A stretch of 64,000 bases of DNA from Spirochaetaceae bacterium (lineage in GTDB: Bacteria; Spirochaetota; Spirochaetia; Treponematales; Rectinemataceae), in assembly GCA_025356015.1 (NCBI GenBank), contig JANXYO010000064.1, positions 1 to 64,000 of the forward strand, in the 5' to 3' direction. The translations under genes were made by a program, and so were the position numbers. This document shows positions 25,014-36,246 of this stretch, piece by piece (the stretch's first letter is position 1; each line of letters begins with the position of its first letter). A model generated the notes under the pieces. The model saw nothing but the letters and a program-made list of their open reading frames with translations. It did not search any database and was not told where the DNA came from.

Positions 25014-25363
25014 GGAATCCCGGCCAGGAGGCCGGCCTGTCCAAGCAACCTGTCGAGCTGGGACTGTCGCTCGCCGAGGCTGTCGGTGCCGGGATAGAGC
25101 ACGATGGCCACATCGAAGCCATTCACGAGGCGCGCCTTTCCGCGGCGCCAGCACTCTCGGGTCAGTCTTCGCGCGCGGTTCCGGGCTACCGAATTTCGGT
25201 AGGACCGGACCGGAACGAACACGGCCCGGTTCAACTCCAAGGAATTTGCGAGGACGTGCAACCTCATTCCTTTGCAGGAGAACCGGGCCCCGGATGTGAA
25301 AACGCGCTCGATTTCGTAGCGCTTCCGGATCCGCTCTTCCCTTCCGTAACCTTGACCGGGAAT
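25010..25363 (-). CDS. rnpA: Ribonuclease P protein component, apparent AUU start
   Basis: Protein subunit of RNase P, which matures tRNA 5' ends. The core [19 protein letters not shown] is the RNR motif. Homologous sequence begins well upstream of the first ATG (25267), with [21 protein letters not shown] as the usual first helix and strand. In this frame no ATG, GTG or TTG exists between the upstream stop and 25267. The codon ATT at 25363-25361 is preceded by AGGGGTGAGGG at suitable distance and would give the normal length (117 residues). Starting at 25267 would lose about 32 conserved residues. It is placed between rpmH and yidD and overlaps yidD by ATGA. Confidence 0.85.
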   Translation of the reverse strand: MPGQGYGREERIRKRYEIERVFTSGARFSCKGMRLHVLANSLELNRAVFVPVRSYRNSVARNRARRLTRECWRRGKARLVNGFDVAIVLYPGTDSLGERQSQLDRLLGQAGLLAGIP

Positions 25364-25391
25364 TTCGAACCCTCACCCCTGCGCGAAGCGA

Positions 25392-25547
25392 TCAGTAGGG
25401 CTTTTTCTCGTCAGAAGCAGTGAGCTTTGCCCGCCCCTTGGCTCGGCGCCTCTTGAGTACGAGGCGGCCACCCTTGGTGCTCATGCGTGCGCGGAAGCCG
25501 AATTTTCGTGTGCGCCGCGTCTTGCTGGGCTGATACGTGCGTTTCAT
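25392..25547 (-). CDS. rpmH: 50S ribosomal protein L34
   Basis: 51 residues. Begins [23 protein letters not shown] and continues through [19 protein letters not shown], the complete L34 sequence, with a slightly extended tail SDEKKPY. AAGGAGTCTGGACC precedes the ATG. It is the first gene of rpmH-rnpA-yidD-yidC-jag and has a strong promoter about 100 bases upstream. Confidence 0.98.
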   Translation of the reverse strand: MKRTYQPSKTRRTRKFGFRARMSTKGGRLVLKRRRAKGRAKLTASDEKKPY

Positions 25548-25645
25548 GGTCCAGACTCCTTAGGCTCTATGGGCGACGGCATCGCGCCAGTCCGCTACAG
25601 CGGCCGCTGGCTTGGCGCCGATCGGTTCGAAGAATAGGTCAGGCG

Positions 25646-25674
25646 AGTATAGGATTTTTGCAGTCCCGAGTCAA
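25646..25674 (-). promoter_or_regulatory. Promoter of rpmH-rnpA-yidD-yidC-jag
   Basis: Minus strand: -35 TTGACT (25669-25674), 17-base spacer, -10 TATACT (25646-25651), giving a leader of about 90 bases before rpmH. One mismatch in each hexamer; among the best promoters in the window. Confidence 0.8.
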
Positions 25675-25716
25675 CGGAGGTCCGAGGCAGCCCTTGGTCA
25701 TTTGGGAATATTCCAG

Positions 25717-26217
25717 CTATTCCTTGCCCTCTATCGTTTTTTTCAGCCCCTCAAGGAGCTTTCTCAGGACTGGATCGGTCACCTCGGGTCCCACCTCATT
25801 GATGGCTGCGCCCTCATTCCCTTCTCCAGCCCTTGTCCCCGCCTCAATGCTCCGTCCCTCCGGCCCGAAGGGTCCGAGCCGTTCGGGCGAACGCTGCGCC
25901 TGCGAAGGGGCCCCAGCATCCCGCTTGAGGCGGAACATGATTGCCCTCAAGGCGAGCTCGGGAAAGCGCTTGGCCGTGGCCGCAAGTATGCGGCTCTGGT
26001 CCAGCTGGAGCAGCTGTATCCATCCAGGGTGCTCGGCTTCGACGATGAGAATGCCCTTGTCGACATCCACGACACAGGAGTGGGCCGCGAGCCGTTCTCC
26101 GGCTATCTGCTTCCACGCACCGAAAAATTCCGCGAAGCGCCCGCCTTGCCTGACCTTCTCCTCATCGAAATAGGCGCCCAGGAGTGAGGAGACGTCCTTA
26201 ATTCTTGAGCCGGCCAT
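25717..26217 (-). CDS. DUF721/DciA-like protein
   Basis: 166 residues. The N-terminal ~95 residues (RIKDVSSLLGAYF, FFGAWKQIAGERLAAHSCVVDVDKGILIVEAEHPGWIQLLQL) match the DUF721 fold, whose DciA members help load the replicative helicase DnaB in bacteria without DnaC/DnaI. The C-terminal part is a low-complexity tail. It overlaps the end of recF by 20 bases and is transcribed after dnaA-dnaN-recF, which supports a role in replication. Confidence 0.85.
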   Translation of the reverse strand: MAGSRIKDVSSLLGAYFDEEKVRQGGRFAEFFGAWKQIAGERLAAHSCVVDVDKGILIVEAEHPGWIQLLQLDQSRILAATAKRFPELALRAIMFRLKRDAGAPSQAQRSPERLGPFGPEGRSIEAGTRAGEGNEGAAINEVGPEVTDPVLRKLLEGLKKTIEGKE

Positions 26218-27289
26218 TCTTCACCTCAAAGACAATTGTAGCCGAGTTGCGGTACTCCTCCCATGGTTCTCCCGGGAGGAAGGTCGAGAAGGACTGCCCC
26301 GAGGGAGGTAGGAGCTCGAGGAATCTCCTGCGCTTGCCGCGGTCCAGTTCCAGCAGGACATCGTCGAGCAGGAGGATCGGCAGTCTCTGCCTCTTCTCGG
26401 AGTAATGTTCAGCCTGGACCATCCTGAGCACAAGGGAAAGCAGTCTGAGCTGGCCCGTGGAGGCCGTTGCGGCAAAGTCGGCATCGCCCGCAACAAAGGT
26501 CCAGCGGTCACGGTGAGGTCCCGAAAGGCTGGTCCCGAGGGCCAGCTCCTCGGCTCTCTTGTTCCGGAGTTTTTCCATGACGCCATCAAGTCCTGCCTCG
26601 GGGTTCCATCCCGACCTGTACCTGAGACGCACCTCTTTCCCAAGCATCGAGACGGCCTCGTATCGAAGGGTGAAGCGCTGATCGAGCTCTGCATGCATCA
26701 GGATGCGCGCCTCTATCAGCTGGAGCCCTTTCCCCGCCACGAGAAGGTCGAGGTGCTCGAGCAGGTCGACCCTCCCTTCCCTGAGCGCGGCGTTGCGCTG
26801 GCGCAGTATCCGCTTGTAGTCCCGCAGCGCGTCGATGTATTCGGGTGAAACCAGTCCCGCGGTCTGGTCGAAGAAAAAACGCCTTCGTTCCGGTTCGCCA
26901 GCGGCGAAGGAAAAATCCTCGTGGCAGAACACGATGACGGGATTGAGCTCGAGCAGTTCCTTGCGGTCACGGATCGGCTTGCCATTGCGGGCAATGTCCT
27001 TGCTGCGATCCCTCCAGGACACCGAAATTTCCTCATCGGGCATTCCCGGACTCGAATCGGCTCCATTGCTCTTGCCAAACAGAGAAAAGCCTATGCCCCC
27101 ATGCCTGCCGGTCGCGGCCTCGACAAGGCCGCGGAAGGACGAACCGTAGCTCAGGTAATAGATTGCCTCGAGAAAGTTGGTCTTGCCTTGGCCGTTCTCA
27201 CCGACAAGGAATACCCGCTCGGCATCGACCGGAGTATCCGCGTCCTCAAGATTCCTGAACGAGGCGGTGCGGATCCTGGTGAACGGCAT
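26198..27289 (-). CDS. recF: DNA replication and repair protein RecF
   Basis: 363 residues of the SMC-like ATPase family. The N-terminus IRTASFRNLEDADTPVD leads to Walker A GENGQGKTN. The ABC-type signature is in TASTGQLRLLSLVLRMVQAE and Walker B is LPILLLDDVLLELD. Helps RecO/RecR load RecA at gaps. It lies 18 bases after dnaN and overlaps the DciA-like gene. Confidence 0.95.
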   Translation of the reverse strand: MPFTRIRTASFRNLEDADTPVDAERVFLVGENGQGKTNFLEAIYYLSYGSSFRGLVEAATGRHGGIGFSLFGKSNGADSSPGMPDEEISVSWRDRSKDIARNGKPIRDRKELLELNPVIVFCHEDFSFAAGEPERRRFFFDQTAGLVSPEYIDALRDYKRILRQRNAALREGRVDLLEHLDLLVAGKGLQLIEARILMHAELDQRFTLRYEAVSMLGKEVRLRYRSGWNPEAGLDGVMEKLRNKRAEELALGTSLSGPHRDRWTFVAGDADFAATASTGQLRLLSLVLRMVQAEHYSEKRQRLPILLLDDVLLELDRGKRRRFLELLPPSGQSFSTFLPGEPWEEYRNSATIVFEVKNGRLKN

Positions 27290-27307
27290 CTGAACGTGGT
27301 CGGATGC

Positions 27308-28411
27308 CTACTCGAGCTGCATTGGCATGATGATGTGAAAATAGTCCGAGACGGGCTCGGGTGAAAGTGTTATTGCCCTGTTGGGTTCCGTGAACTCGAG
27401 GGTGACGGTTTCTGCGTCCATTACCTTGAGGGGTTCCTCGACATATCGGTAGTTGAGGGCGATCATTACCTCAGGACCCTCGTAGCGGCAGCTGAGCTCC
27501 TCGCGCGCTGTACCTATTTCGCTTTCCTCGGTCGAGAGCACGAGGGAACCAGGCGAGAGTGTGAAGAAGGTCCGGCGTGACTTTTGTTCCACAAATATCG
27601 AGACCCTTTTCAGGGCCTCGAGAAGATCGAGGCGGCGTATGGAAAGCAGATGCTTCTGGCTCTCGGGTATGACCTTCTGGTAATTGGGGAACTGGCCCTC
27701 GATGAGGACAGAAGAGACGCGGTAGGATCCAAAGCGAATGAAAAGGCTTTTCTCCGTGACCGCGATTTCTATGAGACCTTCGTCGGGAGCCCTCTTGGCT
27801 ATGAGGGAAAGGATCTTTGGCGGGATGATTATGCCCTTGAAATCCGGAACGTTGACCTCAAAGGTCTTCTTAACGAACGAGAGCCTTCGGCCGTCGGTCG
27901 CGACCAGGACAACACCTTCGGCTGTCTTCTCCATGAACACGCCGTTCATGAAGTAGCGGGTCTCGTCATCGGAGACTGCGAATATCGTCTGCGCGATCAT
28001 CGCCTTTAGTTCCCTGGCGGGTATCGAGAAGAAGGAATCATCGGCCGCTTCCGGTAGCTCTGGGAACTTCTCGCTGGAGATTGTCTTTAGCTGGAACCTG
28101 ACTTTCTTGAAGGTCGGCTTGACGATGACCTTGGAGTCTTCCTGTTCCACCGCGATGTCTCCCTCGGGAATGGAGGCGAGAATTCCTGAGAGCTTGTCGC
28201 AAAATACGGTGGCCGAGCCGCTCTCTGCGGTATCTACCGGGATGCTTGTTTCGAAACTCACCTTGATGTCGGTTGCCTTTATTGAGAGGGTCCCTTTTGT
28301 GGCCTCAAGGAAAACGTTCGACATGATTGAGAGGGCGTTCTTCGAGGCTATTATCTCTTGGGCAAAGGATATCTCACGGGCGAAAGAGGTCTTCTCGCAG
28401 GTGAATTTCAT
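27308..28411 (-). CDS. dnaN: DNA polymerase III sliding clamp (beta subunit)
   Basis: 367 residues, the normal length for three clamp domains. MKFTCEKTSFAREISFAQEII is the N-terminal helix-strand, FMNGVFMEKTAEGVVLVATDGRRLSFVKK the middle-domain core, and IALNYRYVEEPLKVM...IIMPMQL the C-terminus. Forms the processivity ring for DNA polymerase III. It follows dnaA on the same strand after a 283-base gap that appears to be part of the origin. Confidence 0.97.
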   Translation of the reverse strand: MKFTCEKTSFAREISFAQEIIASKNALSIMSNVFLEATKGTLSIKATDIKVSFETSIPVDTAESGSATVFCDKLSGILASIPEGDIAVEQEDSKVIVKPTFKKVRFQLKTISSEKFPELPEAADDSFFSIPARELKAMIAQTIFAVSDDETRYFMNGVFMEKTAEGVVLVATDGRRLSFVKKTFEVNVPDFKGIIIPPKILSLIAKRAPDEGLIEIAVTEKSLFIRFGSYRVSSVLIEGQFPNYQKVIPESQKHLLSIRRLDLLEALKRVSIFVEQKSRRTFFTLSPGSLVLSTEESEIGTAREELSCRYEGPEVMIALNYRYVEEPLKVMDAETVTLEFTEPNRAITLSPEPVSDYFHIIMPMQLE

Positions 28412-28694
28412 CTGATTACCCCCTGGAGTCCAATTCTATCAGACTTCATGCCTTCATTCTATAACTACTGTATCTATATAAACAGTAGTAGTAGTAATAA
28501 GCCCTGTGTGAATGTTGACAACCCATTTAAATACATAAAGGAAAAGACTTTATCCCTTGTGGATAAGTCCATTGTGATCGCACCCGGCTGTCCACAAGTC
28601 ACCAGGAATCGGCACTCTCGCGGTTTACGCACGGGCTGCCCACAGGCTAGGGTCCAAAAAGGGGAAGGGACATGGTCCTGATGTCCTACCCGTT
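28412..28694. other. dnaA-dnaN intergenic origin part with DnaA boxes and DnaA-trio-like tract
   Basis: On the plus strand TAG-TAG-TAG-TAA-TAA (28486-28500) is followed by GCCC and then DnaA-box-like sequences TGTTGACAA (28513-28521, 7 of 9) and TGTGGATAA (28558-28566, perfect reverse complement of TTATCCACA); CTGTCCACA (28588-28596) is a further 7-of-9 match. The trinucleotide tract has its 3' end facing the boxes with a short GC-rich gap, the same order as the basal unwinding system defined in Bacillus subtilis. The stretch left of the tract (28440-28485) is AT-rich. Confidence 0.65.
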
Positions 28695-30104
28695 TCAGAC
28701 CTTCGAACTTATGTCCTTGACCGCGCGTATCAGACCCTGGATCGAGGACTCAAGATTGGGATCAAGCTTGAGTCTTTCTTCGATCTTCTGGCACGCGTGC
28801 ATGACCGTCGTATGGTCGCGGCCGCCGAATTCAAATCCAAGTTCGGTTGTCGAGTACTCGGTGATCTCCCTCGCTATGTACATCGCTATCTGGCGCGGGC
28901 CGGCGATGTTTTTTGTTCGTTTCTTCCCCTTGAGATCGCTGTAGGAAAGCTTGAAGTGGTCGGCGACCACCCGGAGGATGTTATCGATCGTTACGTTGCC
29001 ATGCTTGGACTGGCTGAAGACGTCCTTGAGCTGGTTCTGGGCTATCTCGCGGGTAATGTCCTTGTGGACGAGCTGGGAATAGGCGACAAGTTTCGTGAGG
29101 GCAGCCTCGAGGTCGCGGACATTGGTTGAGATGTTCTTGGCGATGATCTCGACGACTTCCTGATCGACGGCAACAAGGCTCGCTTCAACCTTCTTCTTCA
29201 GGATGGCGCAGCGGGTCTCGAAATTGGGCGGCTGGAGGTCCACGTTCAGGCCGCGCTCGAAACGGCTGCGGAGGCGGTCAGAGAGGTTCTTGAGCTCCGA
29301 GACAGGGCGGTCGCAGGTGAAGACCATCTGTTTGTTCGCGTCATAAAGGGCATTGAAGGTGTGGAAAAGCTCCTCCTGGCTTCCGAGCTTGTTCTGGAGG
29401 AAATGGATGTCGTCGATGAGGAGGACATCCACATAGCGGTATTTGTTCTTGAAGTTCTGGGTGGTCTTGTCGTGGATGGACTGGATGAACTCGTTCGTGA
29501 ATTCCTCGGCGGTGATGCAGATGACCTTGGGCTTGGCCTGCTCGGTCCAGACGCGGTTGCCGATCGATTGCATGAGGTGGGTCTTTCCAAGGCCAACTCC
29601 ACCGTAGATCAGGAAGGGGTTGTAGGAGGTGCCGGGATTCTTTGATATGGCGAGGGCCGCATTGGCGGCGAAGCCGTTGTTGTCACCGATGACGAAATTC
29701 TCGAAGGTGTAGTCGGTCCTGAGCTGCGGATGCTTGCCTTTCTCCCGCGGAGCCAGGCTTGGTCTGCGCTGCCCGAGCCCTTCCTGGCCCTCGTCCTTGG
29801 CCTGGACGGCTTGGGAGGGAGCGGGATGCGTGGCTGTCGAAGGGGCCATATTGGGCTTCACGACCAGATACTCGACCTTGATTGCTTTGCCCGAGAGCTC
29901 ATGGATCTTTGACTCCAGATAGTTCTGGTACTGGCGCACGAGCTGGTCGCGGTAAAAGCTGGAAGGAACCTGCACAACAATAGAAGATTCCGTCGATGAG
30001 ACATATTCGATATTGAACCACATGGCGTATTCGTGCTCGCCGAGCTCGGTTTTCGCCTGGTTCAGGGCCTCGTCCCAAAAGACCCTATAGTTCCAACTTC
30101 CCAT
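28695..30104 (-). CDS. dnaA: Chromosomal replication initiator DnaA
   Basis: 469 residues from MGSWNYRVFW at 30104, preceded by TTGGAGGCTAGA. Domain I is about 1-80, a Pro/Ser-rich domain II linker about 85-130, then the AAA+ domain: Walker A GGVGLGKTHL, Walker B VLLIDDIHFLQ, sensor 2 SRFERGLNVDLQ. Domain IV ends with EFGGRDHTTVMHACQKIEERL, the DNA-binding signature. DnaA boxes flank the gene on both sides, and two lie inside its own promoter. Confidence 0.98.
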   Translation of the reverse strand: MGSWNYRVFWDEALNQAKTELGEHEYAMWFNIEYVSSTESSIVVQVPSSFYRDQLVRQYQNYLESKIHELSGKAIKVEYLVVKPNMAPSTATHPAPSQAVQAKDEGQEGLGQRRPSLAPREKGKHPQLRTDYTFENFVIGDNNGFAANAALAISKNPGTSYNPFLIYGGVGLGKTHLMQSIGNRVWTEQAKPKVICITAEEFTNEFIQSIHDKTTQNFKNKYRYVDVLLIDDIHFLQNKLGSQEELFHTFNALYDANKQMVFTCDRPVSELKNLSDRLRSRFERGLNVDLQPPNFETRCAILKKKVEASLVAVDQEVVEIIAKNISTNVRDLEAALTKLVAYSQLVHKDITREIAQNQLKDVFSQSKHGNVTIDNILRVVADHFKLSYSDLKGKKRTKNIAGPRQIAMYIAREITEYSTTELGFEFGGRDHTTVMHACQKIEERLKLDPNLESSIQGLIRAVKDISSKV

Positions 30105-30128
30105 TCTAGCCTCCAAGCGAAGGCGATT

Positions 30129-30158
30129 TTTATACACAAGTTATCCACAACGCATCAA
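30129..30158 (-). promoter_or_regulatory. dnaA promoter overlapped by two DnaA boxes
   Basis: Minus strand: -35 TTGATG (30153-30158), 18-base spacer, -10 TATAAA (30129-30134). The boxes TGTGGATAA and TGTGTATAA (minus-strand reading) fill the spacer and reach into the -10, so bound DnaA would block RNA polymerase: classic autoregulation. Confidence 0.65.
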
Positions 30159-30382
30159 GAAGGTGCAGAGTGCCATTTCGACAGACGAAAATGGAGAAAT
30201 CTCCAAAACTATTAGTCTCTACCACAAACTCATGTAGTACTTTTAGCTAAAGCATTGTAGTGAAAAAACTTGTTCGTTGCGATAAGAATGCTCAGCAATG
30301 ATACTAGCTCCAGGCAGAATAGGGTTATTAATTACTGTGCAATGCCTTGGAGTTAGTCACAGGATATCCACAGGCTGCATGA

Positions 30383-32518
<2,136 letters not shown>

Positions 32519-32530
32519 GGACAGTTCCCA

Positions 32531-35119
32531 ATGCCAGACCAGCTTACCGGACGGGTAATCCACGTTCCGATCGAGGACGAGGTCAAGACCGCGTACCTCA
32601 ATTACGCAATGTCGGTCATCGTGAGCCGGGCACTGCCCGATGTCCGCGACGGCCTCAAGCCTGTCCACCGGCGCCTACTCTTCGCCATGCAGGAACTCGG
32701 CCTGCGTTCGAACGCGGCGACCAAGAAGAGCGCGCGCATTACCGGCGACGCCATGGGAAAGTACCATCCCCACGGCGACCTTTCGCTTTACGACGCCTTG
32801 GTCCGCATGGCCCAGGACTTTTCCCTGCGCTACCCCCTCGTCCAGGGCCAGGGCAACTTCGGTAGCATCGACGGCGATCCAGCGGCCGCATCGAGGTATA
32901 CCGAGGCCCGGCTTTCAAAGGTGGGCGAGGAAATGCTCGCCGACCTCGACATGGATACCGTCGATTTCGTCCCGAACTACGACGAATCCCTGAAGGAACC
33001 CTCAGTCCTTCCCTCGGCCATGCCCAACCTCCTCGTCAACGGATCCTCTGGAATCGCGGTCGGGATGGCTACCAACATGGCCCCGCACAACATGACAGAG
33101 ATCTGCGAAGCCGTGGCTGCCTACATCGACGATCCCGAGATAACGGTTGACGGCCTCATGCACCATGTCACTGGCCCCGACTTCCCCACAGGCGGCCTCA
33201 TTTTCGGCCGGCGTGGCATCCGTGAAGCCTACATGACCGGGCGTGGGAAGCTGATCGTCCGTGGCAAGTTCCAGATCGAGACGATGAAGGGCGGCCGCGA
33301 GCAGATCATCTTCACCGAGATTCCCTACGCGATTAACAAGACCACCCTTATCACACGTATCGCAGACCTTATCCGTGACAAGGTCCTCGACGGGGTCTCG
33401 GATCTCCGGGACGAGTCTGACAGGGATGGGCTCCGTATCGTGCTTGAACTCAAGAAGGGCGCCGTACCCAAGCTGGTCCTCAACAGGCTCTTCGCCCACA
33501 CACCCTTGCAGACCAGTTTCGGGATCATCAACATGGTGATCGTGGACGGGCGGCCCAAGCAACTCGGCCTCAAGGACCTTATCACCTGTTTCGTGAATCA
33601 CCGGGTCGAGGTCGTAATCCGCCGCTCGCGTTTTGAGCTCCGGAAGGCTGAGGAAAAAGCCCACATCCTCCGCGGCCTGGTCATCGCGCTTTCAAATATC
33701 GACGAGGTCGTCCAGATCATCAGATCGAGCCAGGACACCGATACAGCGAAGCAGCGGCTCGAGACCCGGTTCGGCCTTGATGCCATCCAGTCCCAGGCCA
33801 TCCTCGACATGAGGCTCGCGCGGCTTACCAGCCTGGAGACCTCGAAAGTCCAGGCCGAACTGGCAGAAATCGAAGCCAGGATCGCCTACCTCAAGGATCT
33901 TCTCGCCAGCGAGCCCAGGCTGCGAGCGCTTGTTAAGACTGAGACCCTCGAAGTCGCCAAGAAATATGGCGATAAGCGAAGGACCGAGATCGTTGCCGAT
34001 GAGGTCGAGCAGATCAACATCGAAGATCTGATCCGCAGAGAGGAGATGGTGATCCTCATCTCAAAGAAGGGTTTCGTAAAGCGGACTCCCGCGAGCGCTT
34101 ACCGGAGCCAAGGGCGTGGCGGCAAGGGATCCAACTCAGCGGCCCTCATGGACGAGGACTACCTTGAGCAGCTTTTTATCGCGAACACCCACGACTATCT
34201 CCTGTTCATCTCCAGCGCAGGCAAGGCCTACTGGCTCAAGGTCCACGAGATTCCCGAGGCCTCTCGAGCGGCGCGCGGTGCCCATATCAAGGGCCTTCTC
34301 GCGATCTCGCCGAATGAGGAAATCACAGCCGTTGTCGATCTAAAGGACTTTTCCGAGACCGAGTACCTGCTTATGGGCACCCTCCGAGGCGTCATCAAGA
34401 AAGTCGCGACAAGCGATTTCATCAACGCCAAGACGAGGGGAATCATCGCGATAAACCTGGATGAGGGCGATCGCCTTGTTTCGGCCTGCCTTACGGGGGG
34501 CAAGGACGAGGTCACCCTGATCACAAGGAAGGGCCAGGCCCTGAGGATCAGCGAGGAGGACGTCCGCGTGATGGGTCGGGCCTCTCGTGGAGTCATGGGA
34601 ATCCGGCTTGAGAATGCAGACGAGCTCACCGCCATGCTCCGCCTTTCTGGCGAGGAGCGTATGTTCGTTCTCACCGAATATGGGTATGGAAAGCGCGTTG
34701 ATTTCGATAACTTCGCTTCCCATGGCCGGGCGACTCGGGGGCAGATCATCTACAGCTTGGATGAAAAGACCGGCGAGATCGTGGGTGCTGTCACGGTGCG
34801 GGACAATGATGATGTCGTCGTCATCACATCCCAGGGCAAGACACTCAAGTTTGGCGCAGATACTGTGAGCGTCCAGGGCAAGGGCGCCAAGGGCGTCCGG
34901 GTGCTCAACATAGACCGACCCGACTTCGTTATCGGTCTCGATAGGCTCGTGCGGGAGGAAGACGCAGAGACCCTGGCCGAGTCCTCGGCTGAGCTTCCTG
35001 AGGCCCCGGCGGAAATTCCGGAAGGCACGGTTGGGGATGTCAATGAGCCGGCTGAGGGGGACTCCCCTGATGGCCACCACTCCCAGGATGGTGATGGATC
35101 AGAGGGCGTTCAGGATTAG
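32531..35119 (+). CDS. gyrA: DNA gyrase subunit A
   Basis: 862 residues. The catalytic Tyr lies in [12 protein letters not shown]. The quinolone-determining stretch reads [20 protein letters not shown], so the residue equal to E. coli Ser83 is Leu84, while Asp88 (E. coli 87) is kept. The GyrA box is present as QGRGGKG, with six beta-pinwheel repeats after it, so this is gyrase and not topoisomerase IV. The last ~50 residues are an acidic low-complexity tail. AAGGACAGTTCCCA precedes the ATG. parS and a large hairpin follow the stop. Confidence 0.98.
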   Translation: MPDQLTGRVIHVPIEDEVKTAYLNYAMSVIVSRALPDVRDGLKPVHRRLLFAMQELGLRSNAATKKSARITGDAMGKYHPHGDLSLYDALVRMAQDFSLRYPLVQGQGNFGSIDGDPAAASRYTEARLSKVGEEMLADLDMDTVDFVPNYDESLKEPSVLPSAMPNLLVNGSSGIAVGMATNMAPHNMTEICEAVAAYIDDPEITVDGLMHHVTGPDFPTGGLIFGRRGIREAYMTGRGKLIVRGKFQIETMKGGREQIIFTEIPYAINKTTLITRIADLIRDKVLDGVSDLRDESDRDGLRIVLELKKGAVPKLVLNRLFAHTPLQTSFGIINMVIVDGRPKQLGLKDLITCFVNHRVEVVIRRSRFELRKAEEKAHILRGLVIALSNIDEVVQIIRSSQDTDTAKQRLETRFGLDAIQSQAILDMRLARLTSLETSKVQAELAEIEARIAYLKDLLASEPRLRALVKTETLEVAKKYGDKRRTEIVADEVEQINIEDLIRREEMVILISKKGFVKRTPASAYRSQGRGGKGSNSAALMDEDYLEQLFIANTHDYLLFISSAGKAYWLKVHEIPEASRAARGAHIKGLLAISPNEEITAVVDLKDFSETEYLLMGTLRGVIKKVATSDFINAKTRGIIAINLDEGDRLVSACLTGGKDEVTLITRKGQALRISEEDVRVMGRASRGVMGIRLENADELTAMLRLSGEERMFVLTEYGYGKRVDFDNFASHGRATRGQIIYSLDEKTGEIVGAVTVRDNDDVVVITSQGKTLKFGADTVSVQGKGAKGVRVLNIDRPDFVIGLDRLVREEDAETLAESSAELPEAPAEIPEGTVGDVNEPAEGDSPDGHHSQDGDGSEGVQD

Positions 35120-35138
35120 GGCAGCCAGAAGCCGGAAT

Positions 35139-35154
35139 TGTTCCACGTGAAACA
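35139..35154. other. parS centromere site
   Basis: TGTTCCACGTGAAACA, a perfect 16-base palindrome-type match to the parS consensus TGTTNCACGTGAAACA bound by ParB. It lies 20 bases after gyrA, about 5 kb from the putative origin; the cognate parA-parB genes lie at 58484-60239. Confidence 0.95.
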
Positions 35155-35159
35155 TCGGC

Positions 35160-35200
35160 GGCGCCGGGTTCGCGGCCCCATGGGGCCCGATACCGGCGCC
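35160..35200. terminator. Large hairpin after gyrA
   Basis: GGCGCCGG (35160-35167) pairs with CCGGCGCC (35193-35200), and the loop contains the palindrome GGCCCCATGGGGCC (35174-35187). Placed between gyrA and a convergent gene, next to parS. Likely a bidirectional terminator without a U-run. Confidence 0.6.
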
Positions 35201-35216
35201 CTCCCATTTCTGGAGG

Positions 35217-36246
35217 CTATTGTTCCAGCTTCAGCGAAACATAATTCAGGAAGGCACCATCGACGACGCAAGCCCTCACAAAATCCAGCAGCCGGCTGTT
35301 ATCGAGGACTTCACCAAGCAGTCCAGACCGCAATGACGTGGCAAATTCCCCCTCGAGCCAGTCTGTCGGCAACGTTCGCCTTCGTCGGAACTGCCGACGC
35401 AATGAAATGAGCCAAGCATCGTACCGGTCGGCGCTACGCCGTAATTCCGAGGTCTCGACGCTTCTTGCACCATAGAGTTCGACCATGTCCCTGAATAGGA
35501 CGCGAAGGACATCGTGGGGAGGCAAGAGGCGAGCAAAGCTACGGTGGGGCATGAGCGCCGGCATGGCGAAGGATCTCTGCACCTCATCGATGCGTGCCCT
35601 TAGGTCGTGCATCGTCCGGGCTGTGGGAGCTCCAGAGGGCAGCTCCTCGGAGTACATCTCGAGGATTCGGGGAAGCAGTTCAGGCCGACGCTCTTGCAGC
35701 GTCGAAAGGAACAGAATCTTCTGCCTGCCCGGCTTCATCAAGGCTTGTCAGGGAGACGAGAAGGACGAATCCCGCTCTGCGATTAAGCTCAGCCCAGAGA
35801 TCAAGGTCACGCAGGGCGAGATCGGACTTGGTCATGACGAGGACAGGGAATCGGGTAGGTTCGTCCTCGCCGCTTGCATCGCCCGCATCGAAGCCAAGCT
35901 GCTTATCGCGACGGCTCGACCAGCCCTTGCTCAGAATTTCGGCCGAGCGGCGGGTGATGGTCTCGGTTGCTTCGCAGGGCTGGTATGCATCGGTGACGCC
36001 GGAACCTAGGGCAATCATGCCACGTTCCCGGAGTCTGGGTAGTTCGAGCGCGAGCCCCGAGGGGATCCAGTCGCGTCGCTCAATATCCCGCTCGAAATCG
36101 CCTTCGACACAATAACGCTCGGCTCGACCGTCGCAGTATCTGCAGCCATGGGCGCATCCCCTGTAAGGGGCGATCCGGTATAGCGAACGCGTGAAATTCT
36201 CAGGGAGGTCGCCCCGAAGCAGGACCCTTCGGGTTGAAGCAGTCAC
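35217..36246 (-). pseudogene. SPL-type radical SAM protein gene with internal deletion and frameshift
   Basis: The first part (36246-35680 frame) begins at GTG and has SLYRIAPYRGCAHGCRYCDGRAERY, the CxxxCxxC cluster-binding loop of the spore photolyase-like radical SAM family, and runs to LLVSLTSLDEA. The second part (35217-35741 frame, another register) begins MKPGRQKILFLSTLQERRPELLP, which matches the (T)LKPGRQK block that normally follows about 70-80 residues later in these proteins. The two frames meet at about 35740, so the middle of the barrel is missing and the frame shifts; the N-terminal product ends after 188 residues with 14-15 foreign residues. It overlaps the upstream small gene by GTGA. 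Confidence 0.72.

Noticed and set aside
25010-25267. rnpA starting at the first ATG (25267)
   Set aside because: Would remove about 32 conserved N-terminal residues of the RNase P protein; an AUU start at 25363 explains the sequence better.
35138-35410. Plus-strand ORF beginning MFHVKHR
   Set aside because: This N-terminus is simply the translation of the parS site TGTTCCACGTGAAACA; the rest has no family pattern and lies over a hairpin and the radical SAM pseudogene.
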